Origin: Lachnospiraceae bacterium
GTDB taxonomy: Bacteria; Bacillota; Clostridia; Lachnospirales; Lachnospiraceae
Length of the DNA: 64,000 bases
Reading direction: 5' to 3'
NCBI GenBank assembly: GCA_029053015.1
Contig: JAIDHX010000036.1
Coordinates: 245,998 to 309,997, forward strand
Shown here: positions 28,032 through 36,888 of the stretch, piece after piece
Layout: every line of letters starts with the position of its first letter
Numbering within the stretch: the stretch's first letter is position 1
Program-made: the position numbers and the translations under genes
Notes under the pieces: model-generated
The model's input: only the letters and a program-made list of their open reading frames with translations
Databases searched by the model: none
What the model was told of the DNA's origin: nothing

Positions 28032-28403
28032 ATGGCTCGTATCGCAGGTGTAGACTTACCCAGAGAGAAGCGCGTGGAAATTGGCCTGACTTATATCTAT
28101 GGTATCGGCAGGGCAAGCTCCAATAAGATTTTGGCAGAGGCAGGAGTAAATCCTGATACCCGTGTCAGAGAATTAACAGATGATGAAGTAAAGAAAATCA
28201 GCGAAGCAATCGAGAAGCTGGATGTTATGGTGGAAGGTGATTTAAAGAGAGAGATCGCCCTGAACATCAAGAGATTACAGGAAATCGGCTGCTACCGCGG
28301 CGTTCGTCATCGTAAAGGCCTTCCGGTTCGCGGTCAGAAAACAAAGACCAATGCGAGAACTCGCAAGGGACCAAAGCGAACTGTGGCAAATAAGAAGAAA
28401 TAA
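28032..28403 (+). CDS. rpsM: 30S ribosomal protein S13
   Basis: The 123-residue S13 starts [20 protein letters not shown], has [16 protein letters not shown] and the basic tail [20 protein letters not shown] then RTVANKKK. It contacts the P-site tRNA and the 50S subunit. GGAGG precedes the ATG. A degenerate in-frame copy of the last codons follows the stop (see the separate entry). Confidence 0.98.
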   Translation: MARIAGVDLPREKRVEIGLTYIYGIGRASSNKILAEAGVNPDTRVRELTDDEVKKISEAIEKLDVMVEGDLKREIALNIKRLQEIGCYRGVRHRKGLPVRGQKTKTNARTRKGPKRTVANKKK

Positions 28404-28455
28404 CAGGATTGCATGACGTTCGCTTGGCGAACCGTGTCAAACAAGAAGAAGTAAC
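28377..28455 (+). repeat. Imperfect direct repeat of the rpsM 3' end
   Basis: The 28-nt segment at 28377-28404, encoding RTVANKKK and stop, recurs at 28428-28455 with 24 of 28 identical positions. The offset is 51 nt, so the second copy is in the same frame and would encode RTVSNKKK and another stop. Confidence 0.8.
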
Positions 28456-28514
28456 TCTTAATTTAAGAAAACTTGTGGAACTGCAAACAATTTTGAGAAA
28501 GTAGGTTAGTTTAA

Positions 28515-28916
28515 ATGGCTAAGAAAGTAACAGCTAATAAGAAAGTCGTTAAAAAGCGCGTAAAGAAAAACGTTGAACGTGGACAGGCACATATTCAGTC
28601 TTCTTTTAACAACACAATTGTTACATTGACAGACAATGAAGGCAATGCGTTGAGCTGGGCAAGTGCCGGTGGTCTTGGTTTTAGAGGTTCAAGGAAATCT
28701 ACTCCGTATGCAGCACAGATGGCAGCAGAGACTGCAACCAAGGCTGCGCTGGTTCATGGCTTAAAGACCGTAGATGTATTTGTAAAAGGACCCGGTTCAG
28801 GCCGTGAGGCAGCAATCCGTGCATTGCAGGCATGTGGTCTGGAGGTTACAAGTATCCGTGACGTAACACCTGTACCTCATAATGGATGCCGTCCTCCCAA
28901 GAGACGCCGCGTCTAA
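28515..28916 (+). CDS. rpsK: 30S ribosomal protein S11
   Basis: The 133-residue S11 has [40 protein letters not shown] and the C-terminal [19 protein letters not shown]. It lies on the 30S platform by the Shine-Dalgarno helix. Its ribosome site is weak for this operon (GTAGG). A two-hairpin module starts at the nucleotide after its stop. Confidence 0.98.
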   Translation: MAKKVTANKKVVKKRVKKNVERGQAHIQSSFNNTIVTLTDNEGNALSWASAGGLGFRGSRKSTPYAAQMAAETATKAALVHGLKTVDVFVKGPGSGREAAIRALQACGLEVTSIRDVTPVPHNGCRPPKRRRV

Positions 28917-29005
28917 GTGTGAAAAGTTATTCTAAGGCGTCGAAGGACGCCGCCTAAGAATAACTATATTTCACACCGAAGAATTTCCCCAGGGGGAAAT
29001 TCTTC
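28917..29005 (+). repeat. Two-hairpin intergenic module, copy C (rpsK-rpsD)
   Basis: Immediately after the rpsK stop, GTGTGAAA (28917-28924) pairs with TTTCACAC (28969-28976), AGTTATTCT (28925-28933) with AGAATAACT (28957-28965), and AGGCG (28935-28939) with CGCCT (28951-28955). Hairpin 2 is GAAGAATTTCCC (28978-28989) with GGGAAATTCTTC (28994-29005). The stems differ in sequence from copies A and B but keep the same order, spacing (60 nt for hairpin 1) and the ATTCTAAG...CTAAGAAT mismatch of copy A. About 100 nt of further non-coding sequence leads to rpsD. Confidence 0.8.
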
Positions 29006-29105
29006 CTTAAAAGTTCAAATAACTCGTTGGAAGAAAGCATTTGGTTTAGGCTGGATGCTGTAAACAATAATTGGGGCAGAGGTCCCGCAGAAAGGAATAT
29101 GAACA

Positions 29106-29699
29106 ATGGCAGTAAATAGAGTACCCGTACTGAAAAGATGCAGAAGCTTAGGCTTGGAGCCGGCATATCTGGGTTATGACAAGAAGTCCAACAGAACCAA
29201 TGCCAGAGCAGGCAAGAAGATGAGCGAATATGGTCTGCAGTTAAGAGAGAAGCAGAAAGCAAAATTCATCTATGGCGTTCTGGAGAAGCCTTTCAGAAAC
29301 TACTATGAAAAGGCAGACAGAATGAAGGGCATGACCGGTGAGAATCTGATGGTTCTTCTGGAGAGAAGACTGGATAGCGTAGTCTTCAGAATGGGCTTTG
29401 CAAGAACCAGAAGGGAAGCAAGACAGATTGTCGGACACAAGCATGTGCTGGTAAACGGCAAGAGAATCCAGATACCTTCTTACCTGATTAAGGCAGGGGA
29501 TGTAATCGAAATCAGAGAAAAATCCAGATCTCTGCAGAGATATAAGGATATTCTTGAAGTAACTGCAGGCAGACTGACTCCGGAGTGGATGGATGTAGAT
29601 ATCGAGAACCTGAAGGGAACTATAAAAGCACTTCCTACCAGAGAACAGATTGATGTTCCCGTAAATGAGATGCTTATTGTCGAGTTGTACTCCAAATAA
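29106..29699 (+). CDS. rpsD: 30S ribosomal protein S4
   Basis: The 197-residue S4 includes the S4 RNA-binding domain ([20 protein letters not shown], then [20 protein letters not shown]). It nucleates 30S assembly. The N-terminal part lacks the four-cysteine zinc motif. Its placement in the alpha operon, rather than as a lone gene as in Bacillus subtilis, is normal for Clostridia. AAAGGAA precedes the ATG. Confidence 0.98.
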   Translation: MAVNRVPVLKRCRSLGLEPAYLGYDKKSNRTNARAGKKMSEYGLQLREKQKAKFIYGVLEKPFRNYYEKADRMKGMTGENLMVLLERRLDSVVFRMGFARTRREARQIVGHKHVLVNGKRIQIPSYLIKAGDVIEIREKSRSLQRYKDILEVTAGRLTPEWMDVDIENLKGTIKALPTREQIDVPVNEMLIVELYSK

Positions 29700-29736
29700 G
29701 CCGTGATGAGATAGTTCATAAAGGAGGGTATTTGCA

Positions 29737-30696
29737 GTGTTTGATTTTGAGAGACCTAATATCGAGGTTGCTGAAATTTCTGAAGACAAAAAGTATGGCA
29801 GATTTGTGATTGAGCCTTTGGAAAGAGGCTACGGTATCACGCTTGGTAACTCTCTTCGGAGAATTATGCTGTCTTCTTTACCCGGCGCGGCAGTCAGTCA
29901 GGTCAAGATAGAAGGCGTATTACATGAGTTCAGCTCTATTCCCGGCGTTAAGGAAGATGTGACTGAAATTATCATGAATATCAAGAGCCTTGCTATTCGA
30001 AACACGAGTGACACCAATGAGCCGAAAACTGCATATATCGAGTATGATGGCGAAGGCATTGTAAGGGCGTCCGACATTCAGGCAGATCAGGATATTGAAA
30101 TTTTAAATCCTGATTTGGTTATTGCGACTTTGTGTGGCGGCAAGGAAACAAAGCTTTATATGGAGCTGACCATTACAAAGGGCAGAGGCTATATCAGTGC
30201 AGATAAGAACAAAAATGAAGATTTGCCTATCGGCGTGATTGCAATTGATTCTATCTATACTCCGGTGGAAAGAGTAAATGTTACGGTAGAAAATACCCGT
30301 GTCGGTCAGATTACAGACTATGACAAGCTTACTTTGGATGTATATACCAATGGTACGCTTGTTCCGGATGAGGCGGTAAGTCTGGCGGCAAAAGTACTTA
30401 GCGAGCATTTAAGCCTGTTCATTGATTTGTCCGAAAATGCCAAGACTGCAGAAGTCATGGTAGAAAAAGAGGATGATGAGAAAGAAAAGGTGCTGGAGAT
30501 GAGTATTGATGAACTGGAACTTTCTGTTCGTTCCTTCAACTGCTTAAAGAGAGCAGGAATCAATACGGTTGAAGAGCTTACCAACAAGACCTCCGAAGAC
30601 ATGATGAAGGTTCGTAATCTGGGCCGCAAGTCTTTAGAGGAAGTGCTTGCAAAATTAAAAGAATTAGGGCTTCAGCTCAATTCAAGTGATGAATAA
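29737..30696 (+). CDS. rpoA: RNA polymerase subunit alpha
   Basis: The 319-residue protein has both domains. The N-terminal assembly domain has [20 protein letters not shown] and [14 protein letters not shown] [16 protein letters not shown]. The C-terminal domain that contacts promoters and activators has [20 protein letters not shown] and [16 protein letters not shown]. It starts at GTG behind AAAGGAGGG. Confidence 0.98.
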   Translation: MFDFERPNIEVAEISEDKKYGRFVIEPLERGYGITLGNSLRRIMLSSLPGAAVSQVKIEGVLHEFSSIPGVKEDVTEIIMNIKSLAIRNTSDTNEPKTAYIEYDGEGIVRASDIQADQDIEILNPDLVIATLCGGKETKLYMELTITKGRGYISADKNKNEDLPIGVIAIDSIYTPVERVNVTVENTRVGQITDYDKLTLDVYTNGTLVPDEAVSLAAKVLSEHLSLFIDLSENAKTAEVMVEKEDDEKEKVLEMSIDELELSVRSFNCLKRAGINTVEELTNKTSEDMMKVRNLGRKSLEEVLAKLKELGLQLNSSDE

Positions 30697-30829
30697 ATGT
30701 GAATACAGCCTGTGGTAAAACCAAAGAGTGCACAGGCGTATATCATGAGTGGCATTAGAAATTGTATTCGGCAAGTAAGACCAAGGAGCATGGCCGGATG
30801 CACCATGAAATGAGAAAGGATTTAAGAAA

Positions 30830-31435
30830 ATGGCAAAGTACAGAAAACTTGGCAGAAACAGCAGCCAGAGAAAAGCATTACTGAGAAATCAGGTTACAGC
30901 ACTCCTGTACAGGGGTAAAATCGTTACCACTGAAGCAAAGGCAAAGGAAGTACGCAAGATTGCAGAGGGTCTGATTGCACTGGCTGTAAAGGAGAAGGAT
31001 AACTTCGAGACCGTGAAGGTAACTGCAAAGGTTCCCCGCAAGGACAAGGATGGCAAGAGAGTAAAACAAATCGTAGATAAGGATACCGGAAAGGTACTTT
31101 CCGAGACCCATCGCGATAAAGAAGGCAAAATCCTGAGAATCGAAAACGGTGTTACCGTTACCGTATATGATGAAGTAGAGAAAGAAATCAAGAAGGATAT
31201 GCCCTCCAGACTGCATGCAAGACATCAGATGTTAAAGGTGCTGAACCCTGTAACCGAGGTTCCCACCACCAATGCAGGCAAGAAGAAAAATACCAAGGAA
31301 GTTGATATGGTAGCAAAGCTGTTTGATGAAATTGCGCCTAAGTATGTAGGCCGCAACGGCGGATATACCAGAATCATCAAGATCGGACAGCGTAAGGGCG
31401 ACGGCGCTCTGGAAGTTGTTTTAGAGCTGGTATAG
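30830..31435 (+). CDS. rplQ: 50S ribosomal protein L17 with internal insertion
   Basis: The 201-residue L17 is much longer than the 116-130 residues usual in bacteria. The N-terminal family core ([20 protein letters not shown]) and the C-terminal [20 protein letters not shown] are intact. A charged stretch at about residues 60-155 ([20 protein letters not shown], then [17 protein letters not shown]) is inserted between them. Similar long forms occur in Lachnospiraceae, to my knowledge. The 133-bp gap upstream holds a GCCTGTG/CACAGGC hairpin. It is the last gene of the alpha operon. Confidence 0.96.
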   Translation: MAKYRKLGRNSSQRKALLRNQVTALLYRGKIVTTEAKAKEVRKIAEGLIALAVKEKDNFETVKVTAKVPRKDKDGKRVKQIVDKDTGKVLSETHRDKEGKILRIENGVTVTVYDEVEKEIKKDMPSRLHARHQMLKVLNPVTEVPTTNAGKKKNTKEVDMVAKLFDEIAPKYVGRNGGYTRIIKIGQRKGDGALEVVLELV

Positions 31436-31472
31436 TGAAAAGCAGAGTTGTTGAAGCGGTAAGCTGAAAGTG

Positions 31473-31505
31473 GAAAGAGTCCCGAAAGGGGGCTCTTTCT
31501 TGTTG
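31473..31505 (+). terminator. Terminator of the alpha operon
   Basis: GAAAGAGTCCC-gaaa-GGGGGCTCTTTC followed by TTGTT, 38 nt after the rplQ stop. Confidence 0.85.
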
Positions 31506-31757
31506 TATACGGAGAGTTTTGCAAAGGCGCATAGGGGCAGGTTATGGTGCAAGTCACGCCGGCGGCGGAGCGGTATGCCTGTTCAGACGCGCTCTCGCTC
31601 GAATAAAAACGCAGCGGACGCTAGGCTCGAAAGAACCTCGCCAAGCGCCGGCGTTTTTATACGGTCTGAACAGGCATACCGCTCCGCTGCCGGCTGAATG
31701 CAGCCATTCCCCAAAATGGCGGTTTTGCTGCAAAGGCAGTGTGGTACGTATACAACA
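31501..31757. repeat. Palindromic element 1 with terminal inverted repeats
   Basis: The outermost ends are perfect 11-bp inverted repeats, TGTTGTATACG (31501-31511) and CGTATACAACA (31747-31757). Inside lies a 31-bp inverted repeat with one mismatch (31558-31588 and 31664-31694, beginning GCCGGC and ending TTCAGAC). Within that are CGCTCTCGCTCGAA (31590-31603), then a smaller stem TAAAAACGC (31604-31612) / GCGTTTTTA (31651-31659). Its 21-nt loop (31623-31643) begins AGGCTCGAAA and ends ACCTCGCCA. The 14-nt flank and loop recur in element 2 in the opposite orientation. No transposase is present. No clear target-site duplication is seen. Confidence 0.75.
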
Positions 31758-31884
31758 ATAGATTCGCTGCATAAGACGCCTGGCGGCGCCGACTCGTCCA
31801 TATACTTGCCATTGCTACGTTCTTTTCATTCACTCCGCGGCGAGTTTACAACGCCGCGCGCGCTTTCGGCAGGTAACAGCCCGG

Positions 31885-32006
31885 ACAGCAGGGTACTCCC
31901 GAGGAGCCCGTTAAGAAACGTCAGTACTTGGCGAGGTATTTTCGAGCCTAGTACTGCTACGTTTCTTTTCGAGCGAGAGCGTGGCTCCGCGGGAGTACCC
32001 TGCTGT
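31885..32006. repeat. Palindromic element 2, inverted relative to element 1
   Basis: Outer arms of 24 nt with one mismatch: 31885-31908 (begins ACAGCAGGG) and 31983-32006 (ends ACCCTGCTGT). The inner stem is AAGAAACGT (31913-31921) / ACGTTTCTT (31959-31967), extended by AGTACT (31923-31928) / AGTACT (31950-31955). The 21-nt loop (31929-31949), read on the minus strand, matches that of element 1 at 19 of 21 positions. The 14-nt flank TTCGAGCGAGAGCG (31968-31981) is the exact reverse complement of its counterpart. The stems share no primary sequence need yet stay paired. Between the two elements (31758-31884) I see only a CGCGGCG/CGCCGCG hairpin. Confidence 0.75.
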
Positions 32007-32152
32007 ACGAGCGTCACTTGCAGAAAACGTCCCACCCGTCGTAACCTCACCGCTCCTAAAACTTTCGTAAAAAATTTTGTGAAATATGTAGAAAGAATAT
32101 TCATCTTAGATTATAATAGAAACAAAGTAAACAGATGGGAGGGGACGTTACA

Positions 32153-33850
32153 ATGAAAATCCAATCTAAAATTTTAATGGTTGCTTTGCTGCCGCTTGCT
32201 GCATTGGGGGTTATCATCGTGTTGCTCAGCAATGCGCGGATTAACAATGTGGTTTCCGGTACGATAGAAAGCGCTCTGAAAAGTGCCGCTGTCTCCGTGC
32301 GGGACACGCTGGACTATGTAGACGAGGGCGACTATGGAATGGACAGGAATAACAAGTTCTGCAAGGGAGAGTTTAACATCACCAGAAGTCCGGAACTTGT
32401 GGATAATATCAAAGAAGCAGCGGATATTGATATTACTATATTTTATGGTAACATTCGTTATATGACGTCTATAGTTGACGAAAAAGGAAACCGTATGGTT
32501 GGCACAAGAGCAGGCGACGAAGTAGTGCGGGAGGTCATAGAGAATGGAAATGAATATTTTTCAAAGGATGTAGATATTTATGGCGTAAAGTATTATGGCT
32601 ATTATCTGCCTTTGTATGATAGTCATGAGAATGCTGTGGGTATGGTGTTTGCAGGAATTCCGCAGGCGGATGCCAAGGCACAGATTCTGAGTATCTTAAG
32701 TCTGATTGTCGGGATTGTGCTTGCCACCGCAGTGATTGCCGGCGTATTTCTTGTTTTTATTGTGCGCAAGCTGGTGTTGGCATTGCGGAAGGGTTCGGAT
32801 GCGTTGGAGTATGTGGCGCAGGGTAATTTGAATGTGGAGCTTGACCAGGCGATACTGAGGAGAAAGGACGAAATCGGCAATATTACCAGAGCGATTATGC
32901 GTCTGAAAGAGGAACTTTCCGGTACGATTGCTGTGATTAAGGCGCAGAGTGATGAATTAAATGGGGCGGCTTCCTATCTGCAGAACAGGACGGCGGAAAC
33001 CTCCGATTCGCTGTCACAGGTGGAACGCGCAGTCGGTGAGGTTGCGGAAGGAGCGACCAATCAGGCAGAGGAGACACAGAACGCAACGGATAATGTTGTC
33101 CATATGGGGCATATGGTAGAAGAGACGGCCAATGAAGCGGACGAAATGAATCAGAGCGCGCAGAACATGCGTAAACTGGGACAGGAAGCATTCGACACTT
33201 TACATGAGCTGCAGCGCATCAATGACGAGGCAAGAGAATCTATCGATGTGATTTATGAGCAGACCAATACCACCAATCAGTCGGCGCAAAAGATTAAGGA
33301 AGCGACGAACTTGATTACTTCCATCGCAGAAGAGACCAATCTGCTTTCCCTCAATGCTTCTATCGAGGCGGCAAGGGCAGGCGAACAGGGACGTGGATTT
33401 GCAGTGGTTGCTTCCCAGATTCAAAAGCTTGCGGAGCAGTCCAATGAGTCTGCAAAACAGATTGAAGATATTATATCTGCTTTGATTGCTGATTCCGACA
33501 AATCTGTAGAAACCATGAATGTTGTCAGAGGCATTATGGACAAGCAGAACAAGAATGTTGTCAGGACGGACGAGTGCTTTAGTGAAGTTATGAAGGGCAT
33601 TGAAAATTCGATTGAAACGATAGTCGGAATTGCGGATAAAGCGGAAAAGATGAATGACGCCAAAATAAGCGTGGTGGATTCGGTACAGAATCTGACATCC
33701 ATAGCGGAAGAAAATGCCGCAAGCACAGAGGAAACCTCTGCTTCCATTATAGAGATTGCCAATGCCGTTTCCGATATTTCGGCGCGTGCAGAGCAGTTGA
33801 AACAGATTGCTGACAAGATGGATGAGAGCATGGCAATATTTAAACTGTAA
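32153..33850 (+). CDS. Methyl-accepting chemotaxis protein with single Cache sensor
   Basis: The 565-residue receptor has a membrane helix at about 7-27, an extracytoplasmic Cache-type sensor (about 28-180, with [20 protein letters not shown] and [20 protein letters not shown]), a second helix (about 182-206), a HAMP domain, and the cytoplasmic signalling domain. The highly conserved tip ([20 protein letters not shown], then GRGFAVVA) is at about 393-415. It signals through CheA/CheW. No chemotaxis genes are nearby and no C-terminal methylesterase pentapeptide is present. The ATG at 32153 follows GGGAGGGG; an upstream ATG at 32135 overlaps that site. A TATAAT at 32112-32117 may be its -10 element. 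Confidence 0.94.
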   Translation: MKIQSKILMVALLPLAALGVIIVLLSNARINNVVSGTIESALKSAAVSVRDTLDYVDEGDYGMDRNNKFCKGEFNITRSPELVDNIKEAADIDITIFYGNIRYMTSIVDEKGNRMVGTRAGDEVVREVIENGNEYFSKDVDIYGVKYYGYYLPLYDSHENAVGMVFAGIPQADAKAQILSILSLIVGIVLATAVIAGVFLVFIVRKLVLALRKGSDALEYVAQGNLNVELDQAILRRKDEIGNITRAIMRLKEELSGTIAVIKAQSDELNGAASYLQNRTAETSDSLSQVERAVGEVAEGATNQAEETQNATDNVVHMGHMVEETANEADEMNQSAQNMRKLGQEAFDTLHELQRINDEARESIDVIYEQTNTTNQSAQKIKEATNLITSIAEETNLLSLNASIEAARAGEQGRGFAVVASQIQKLAEQSNESAKQIEDIISALIADSDKSVETMNVVRGIMDKQNKNVVRTDECFSEVMKGIENSIETIVGIADKAEKMNDAKISVVDSVQNLTSIAEENAASTEETSASIIEIANAVSDISARAEQLKQIADKMDESMAIFKL

Positions 33851-33872
33851 ACGCCAAATAATAAAGACAAAG

Positions 33873-33904
33873 CAGCCGCCTAAAACAAAAGGCGGCTGTT
33901 TTTG
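33873..33904. terminator. Bidirectional terminator between the chemoreceptor and the peptidase
   Basis: CAGCCGCCT (33873-33881) pairs with AGGCGGCTG (33890-33898), with TTTTT on the plus side. On the minus strand the hairpin is followed by the T-rich complement of AAAGACAAAG. Confidence 0.85.
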
Positions 33905-33905
33905 A

Positions 33906-34967
33906 CTAATCAATTGTCTTCTGAAAATGCTGGTAATCCTTGCTGGAATTCCAGTTTCCGCCCCATGTGAAGCCGTGTTCTAAAAAGAGGCGGCAGCACA
34001 GGTCGTCGGCGTCAATCTTATAGGGAAAATTCTGCGTGCGGTCGGCATAGACTTCGCTGCTTTCCGGTGAAATTATCTGACCGCCGTCTTTTGTAAAGCG
34101 GATATAGGGGTTATAAAAAGGGTTCACATCTATGGCAAGTCCCAAAGCATGTTTGGAAAGCTTGTCCGTATCGTCTATATTGCGGTAATTGAAGCAGGAG
34201 GTATTGTTTGCCACCATGGAGGTCGTATCGTCCGCGTCATAATAGTCTATCAGCACCACTTTCTCAAGCTGATATTCTGCTGCATACAGCTCGTAGAAGA
34301 TTTCCACCAAATCCTGTGCGATGGCGCTGTTACAGATTAATTCGCCTTCTGAAGTTTCTCCGTCAAAATTATAATGCAGAATGTGCACATAGTTTAAATC
34401 TGTCAGGCTGATTTGGGCGGAGCCGTCAGACGGATAGGAACTGCCGGTTATATAAGCAATCAGATTTTCGGACAAGGGCTCGTAGTAAAAATCCGGCTTG
34501 TAGGTGACGCGCTCAGGGCTCTCTGTGCCGCCGTTGCCGGTAAGTCCGTCTTCGGAAACCGTCCATGCGGGAAGATTATCTTTCGCAGTATCATCATCGC
34601 TGTCCGTGTCCTTACCGCCTGCAGCAGCGAGACTGTCACCGCCATCGTCCTGACCGCTGGCGGGTTCTGTTGGATTGCCATCGTCCTGACCGCCTGCAGG
34701 TTCTGTCAAATCGCCGTTATCCGCATTTTCCTGCGGTGTATTTTCGTTGCCCGAAACGAAGTCGGTCTGTAAAGAGGGATTGGCCTCCCCGTACTGGGCG
34801 AGGGTTTGTCCGCTCCGGCCGAAGGTGCGCGCCAGAAAGGTGAAAAATAATAGAACGACAAGCAGCAGGCCGCTGTATTTCAAAAGCACTCTCTTTCCTT
34901 CAGGAGTCAGCTTTGGCAGTTCTGCAATCCATTTTTTAAGTGAAAAATTTTTAGGCAGTTTCTTCAT
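33906..34967 (-). CDS. Membrane-anchored M15-family peptidase (D-Ala-D-Ala carboxypeptidase/endopeptidase type)
   Basis: The 353-residue protein has a cytoplasmic start, one membrane helix (about 30-47), a low-complexity linker with three degenerate EPAGGQDDG-type repeats, and a C-terminal peptidase domain. Zinc ligands are H273 and D280 in HALGLAIDVNP and H347 in DYQHF, with WGGNW before it; this is the M15C (CwlK-like) arrangement. It probably trims peptidoglycan stem peptides outside the membrane. The ATG at 34967 follows GAGGAT; the open frame extends 16 codons further without a ribosome site. Confidence 0.85.
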   Translation of the reverse strand: MKKLPKNFSLKKWIAELPKLTPEGKRVLLKYSGLLLVVLLFFTFLARTFGRSGQTLAQYGEANPSLQTDFVSGNENTPQENADNGDLTEPAGGQDDGNPTEPASGQDDGGDSLAAAGGKDTDSDDDTAKDNLPAWTVSEDGLTGNGGTESPERVTYKPDFYYEPLSENLIAYITGSSYPSDGSAQISLTDLNYVHILHYNFDGETSEGELICNSAIAQDLVEIFYELYAAEYQLEKVVLIDYYDADDTTSMVANNTSCFNYRNIDDTDKLSKHALGLAIDVNPFYNPYIRFTKDGGQIISPESSEVYADRTQNFPYKIDADDLCCRLFLEHGFTWGGNWNSSKDYQHFQKTID

Positions 34968-35021
34968 AAAATCCTCATTTCCGTGCGGCAGTATTGGAAA
35001 ACGGTCTGTCCACACACGATA

Positions 35022-35050
35022 AGTGTATCATTATCCGGCTATTTTGTAAA
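35022..35050 (-). promoter_or_regulatory. Candidate promoter for the M15 peptidase
   Basis: On the minus strand: TTTACA (35050-35045), 17-bp spacer, TACACT (35027-35022). Confidence 0.45.
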
Positions 35051-35054
35051 ATGG

Positions 35055-35083
35055 TTGTATTTCCCTAAAAAGTTTAGTACAAT
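35055..35083 (+). promoter_or_regulatory. Sigma-A-type promoter for ecfA1-ecfA2-ecfT-truA
   Basis: TTGTAT (35055-35060), 17-bp spacer, TACAAT (35078-35083). The 66-nt leader holds a CCATGT/ACATGG hairpin just before the ribosome site. Confidence 0.65.
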
Positions 35084-35149
35084 AGAAGGCGCGCAGGTAT
35101 CCCACAGGGAATCTGACCGGCGCCATGTCTGAAAACATGGAGGATTGCT

Positions 35150-36022
35150 ATGAGTATTATAAAGACGGATAAGCTTGTATTTGAATATATCAGGCGGGAT
35201 GAGGATGGCAATGTGGAAGGTATCACCCGTGCGGTGGATGAAGTGACCCTGAAGATTAAGCAGGGTGACTTTATTGCTATTTTAGGGCATAATGGCTCAG
35301 GAAAGTCCACGCTTGCAAAGCATATGAACGCGATACTCTATCCCACGGAGGGCAGCATATGGGTGGACGGCAGGGACACGAGGGACGAGTCGGAGATCTG
35401 GAATATCAGACAGACGGCGGGGATGGTCTTTCAGAACCCCGACAACCAGATAATCGGGCAGGTGGTAGAGGAGGACGTAGGCTTCGGCCCGGAAAATATG
35501 GGTGTTCCCACCGCTGAAATCTGGGAGAGGGTGGAGGAGAGCCTGAAAGCCGTCGGCATGTACGAATTCCGCAAGTACTCGCCCAACAAGCTGTCGGGCG
35601 GACAAAAACAGCGGGTTTCCATTGCGGGCGTGCTGGCAATGCATCCGAAGTGTATTGTGCTGGATGAACCTACCGCCATGCTCGACCCCAACGGCAGAAA
35701 AGAGGTAATACGTGCAGTGCGCGCGCTGAATGATGTGGAAAATGTGACGGTTATTCTGATTACGCACTATATGGAGGAAATCATTCACGCGGACAGTGTA
35801 TTTGTCATGGATAAGGGAAAAATAGCCATGCAGGGCACGCCGAAGGAGATTTTCTCCAAGGTGGAGGAACTGAAAGCGCTCAGGCTTGATGTGCCGCAGG
35901 TTACGCTTTTGGCTTATGAGTTGCAGAAAAAAGGAATTGCGCTGCCGGACGGGATTCTCAGCATAGAAGAGTTGACGGACGAAATTAGAAAATACCGCCG
36001 CGGCCACGGAGAAAGGAGGTAG
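35150..36022 (+). CDS. ecfA1: Energy-coupling factor transporter ATPase A1
   Basis: The 290-residue ATPase has Walker [10 protein letters not shown], signature [13 protein letters not shown], Walker [13 protein letters not shown] and the H-loop ITHYMEE. EcfA1 and EcfA2 dimerise and power vitamin and metal uptake by S-components through EcfT. Immediately followed by ecfA2 (2 bp) and ecfT. In Firmicutes this block usually follows rplQ directly; here 3.7 kb intervenes. Confidence 0.96.
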   Translation: MSIIKTDKLVFEYIRRDEDGNVEGITRAVDEVTLKIKQGDFIAILGHNGSGKSTLAKHMNAILYPTEGSIWVDGRDTRDESEIWNIRQTAGMVFQNPDNQIIGQVVEEDVGFGPENMGVPTAEIWERVEESLKAVGMYEFRKYSPNKLSGGQKQRVSIAGVLAMHPKCIVLDEPTAMLDPNGRKEVIRAVRALNDVENVTVILITHYMEEIIHADSVFVMDKGKIAMQGTPKEIFSKVEELKALRLDVPQVTLLAYELQKKGIALPDGILSIEELTDEIRKYRRGHGERR

Positions 36023-36024
36023 TC

Positions 36025-36888
36025 ATGCCGATTATACTAGATCATGTAAGCCATGTTTACGGCGATGATACTACCCTTGCCGTGAAAGCGCTGGACGATG
36101 TCAGCCTGGTGATACCGGACGGGCAGTTTATCGGTCTGATTGGACATACCGGTTCGGGAAAGTCCACGCTGGTGCAGCATTTAAACGGACTGCTCCGCGC
36201 GACGTCAGGAAACATTTATTTTAACGGGCAGGATATAGACGACGAAGATTTTAACAAGAAGGAACTGCGCAGCAAAGTGGGGCTGGTATTCCAGTATCCC
36301 GAGCATCAGCTTTTTGAGGTTGATGTGTTTTCCGATGTATGCTTTGGGCCCAAAAATCTGGGGCTGTCAAAGAAGGAGACGGAGCTGAGGGCATATGAAG
36401 CCTTGAAAAAAGTGGGGCTTCCCGACGAGTGTTTTTACCAGTCGCCCTTTGACCTTTCGGGAGGACAGAAGAGAAGAGTGGCAATTGCGGGCGTGCTTGC
36501 CATGAAGCCCGAGGTGCTGATATTAGACGAGCCGACCGCGGGTTTAGACCCGAAGGGCAGGGAAGAAATACTGGGACAGATATGCAAATTAAAGGAAGAG
36601 AGCAATATTACGGTCATTCTGGTGTCACACAGTATGGAAGATGTGGCGGAGTATGTGGATCGTATTCTGGTGATGAACCATGGCAGCATCATGTATGATG
36701 ATGTGCCGAAGGAGGTATTTAAGCATTATAAGGAGCTGGAGGAGGTAGGGCTTGCCGCGCCGCAGGTGACTTATATCATGCACAATTTGAAAGAAGCGGG
36801 TCTTAGTGTGGACGAGAACGCCACAACCATAAAGGAGGCCGCGGAGGAGGTTTTCCGCGCGCTGACGGAAAGGACACGGTTACTGTAA
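36025..36888 (+). CDS. ecfA2: Energy-coupling factor transporter ATPase A2
   Basis: The 287-residue ATPase has Walker A GHTGSGKST, LSGGQKRRVAIAG and LILDEPTAGLDPKG, and the Q-loop FQYPEHQLFEVDVFSDVCFGPKNLG (halves around residue 90-105) typical of EcfA2. Its stop overlaps the ecfT start (TAATG), so translation is coupled. Confidence 0.96.
   Translation: MPIILDHVSHVYGDDTTLAVKALDDVSLVIPDGQFIGLIGHTGSGKSTLVQHLNGLLRATSGNIYFNGQDIDDEDFNKKELRSKVGLVFQYPEHQLFEVDVFSDVCFGPKNLGLSKKETELRAYEALKKVGLPDECFYQSPFDLSGGQKRRVAIAGVLAMKPEVLILDEPTAGLDPKGREEILGQICKLKEESNITVILVSHSMEDVAEYVDRILVMNHGSIMYDDVPKEVFKHYKELEEVGLAAPQVTYIMHNLKEAGLSVDENATTIKEAAEEVFRALTERTRLL

Noticed and set aside
31501..32010. An insertion sequence with transposase
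   Set aside because: Terminal inverted repeats exist, but no transposase open frame is present between them.
31698..32156. A 152-codon open frame in the palindromic island
   Set aside because: It runs through element 2 and its hairpins; the codons follow the palindrome, not a protein pattern.
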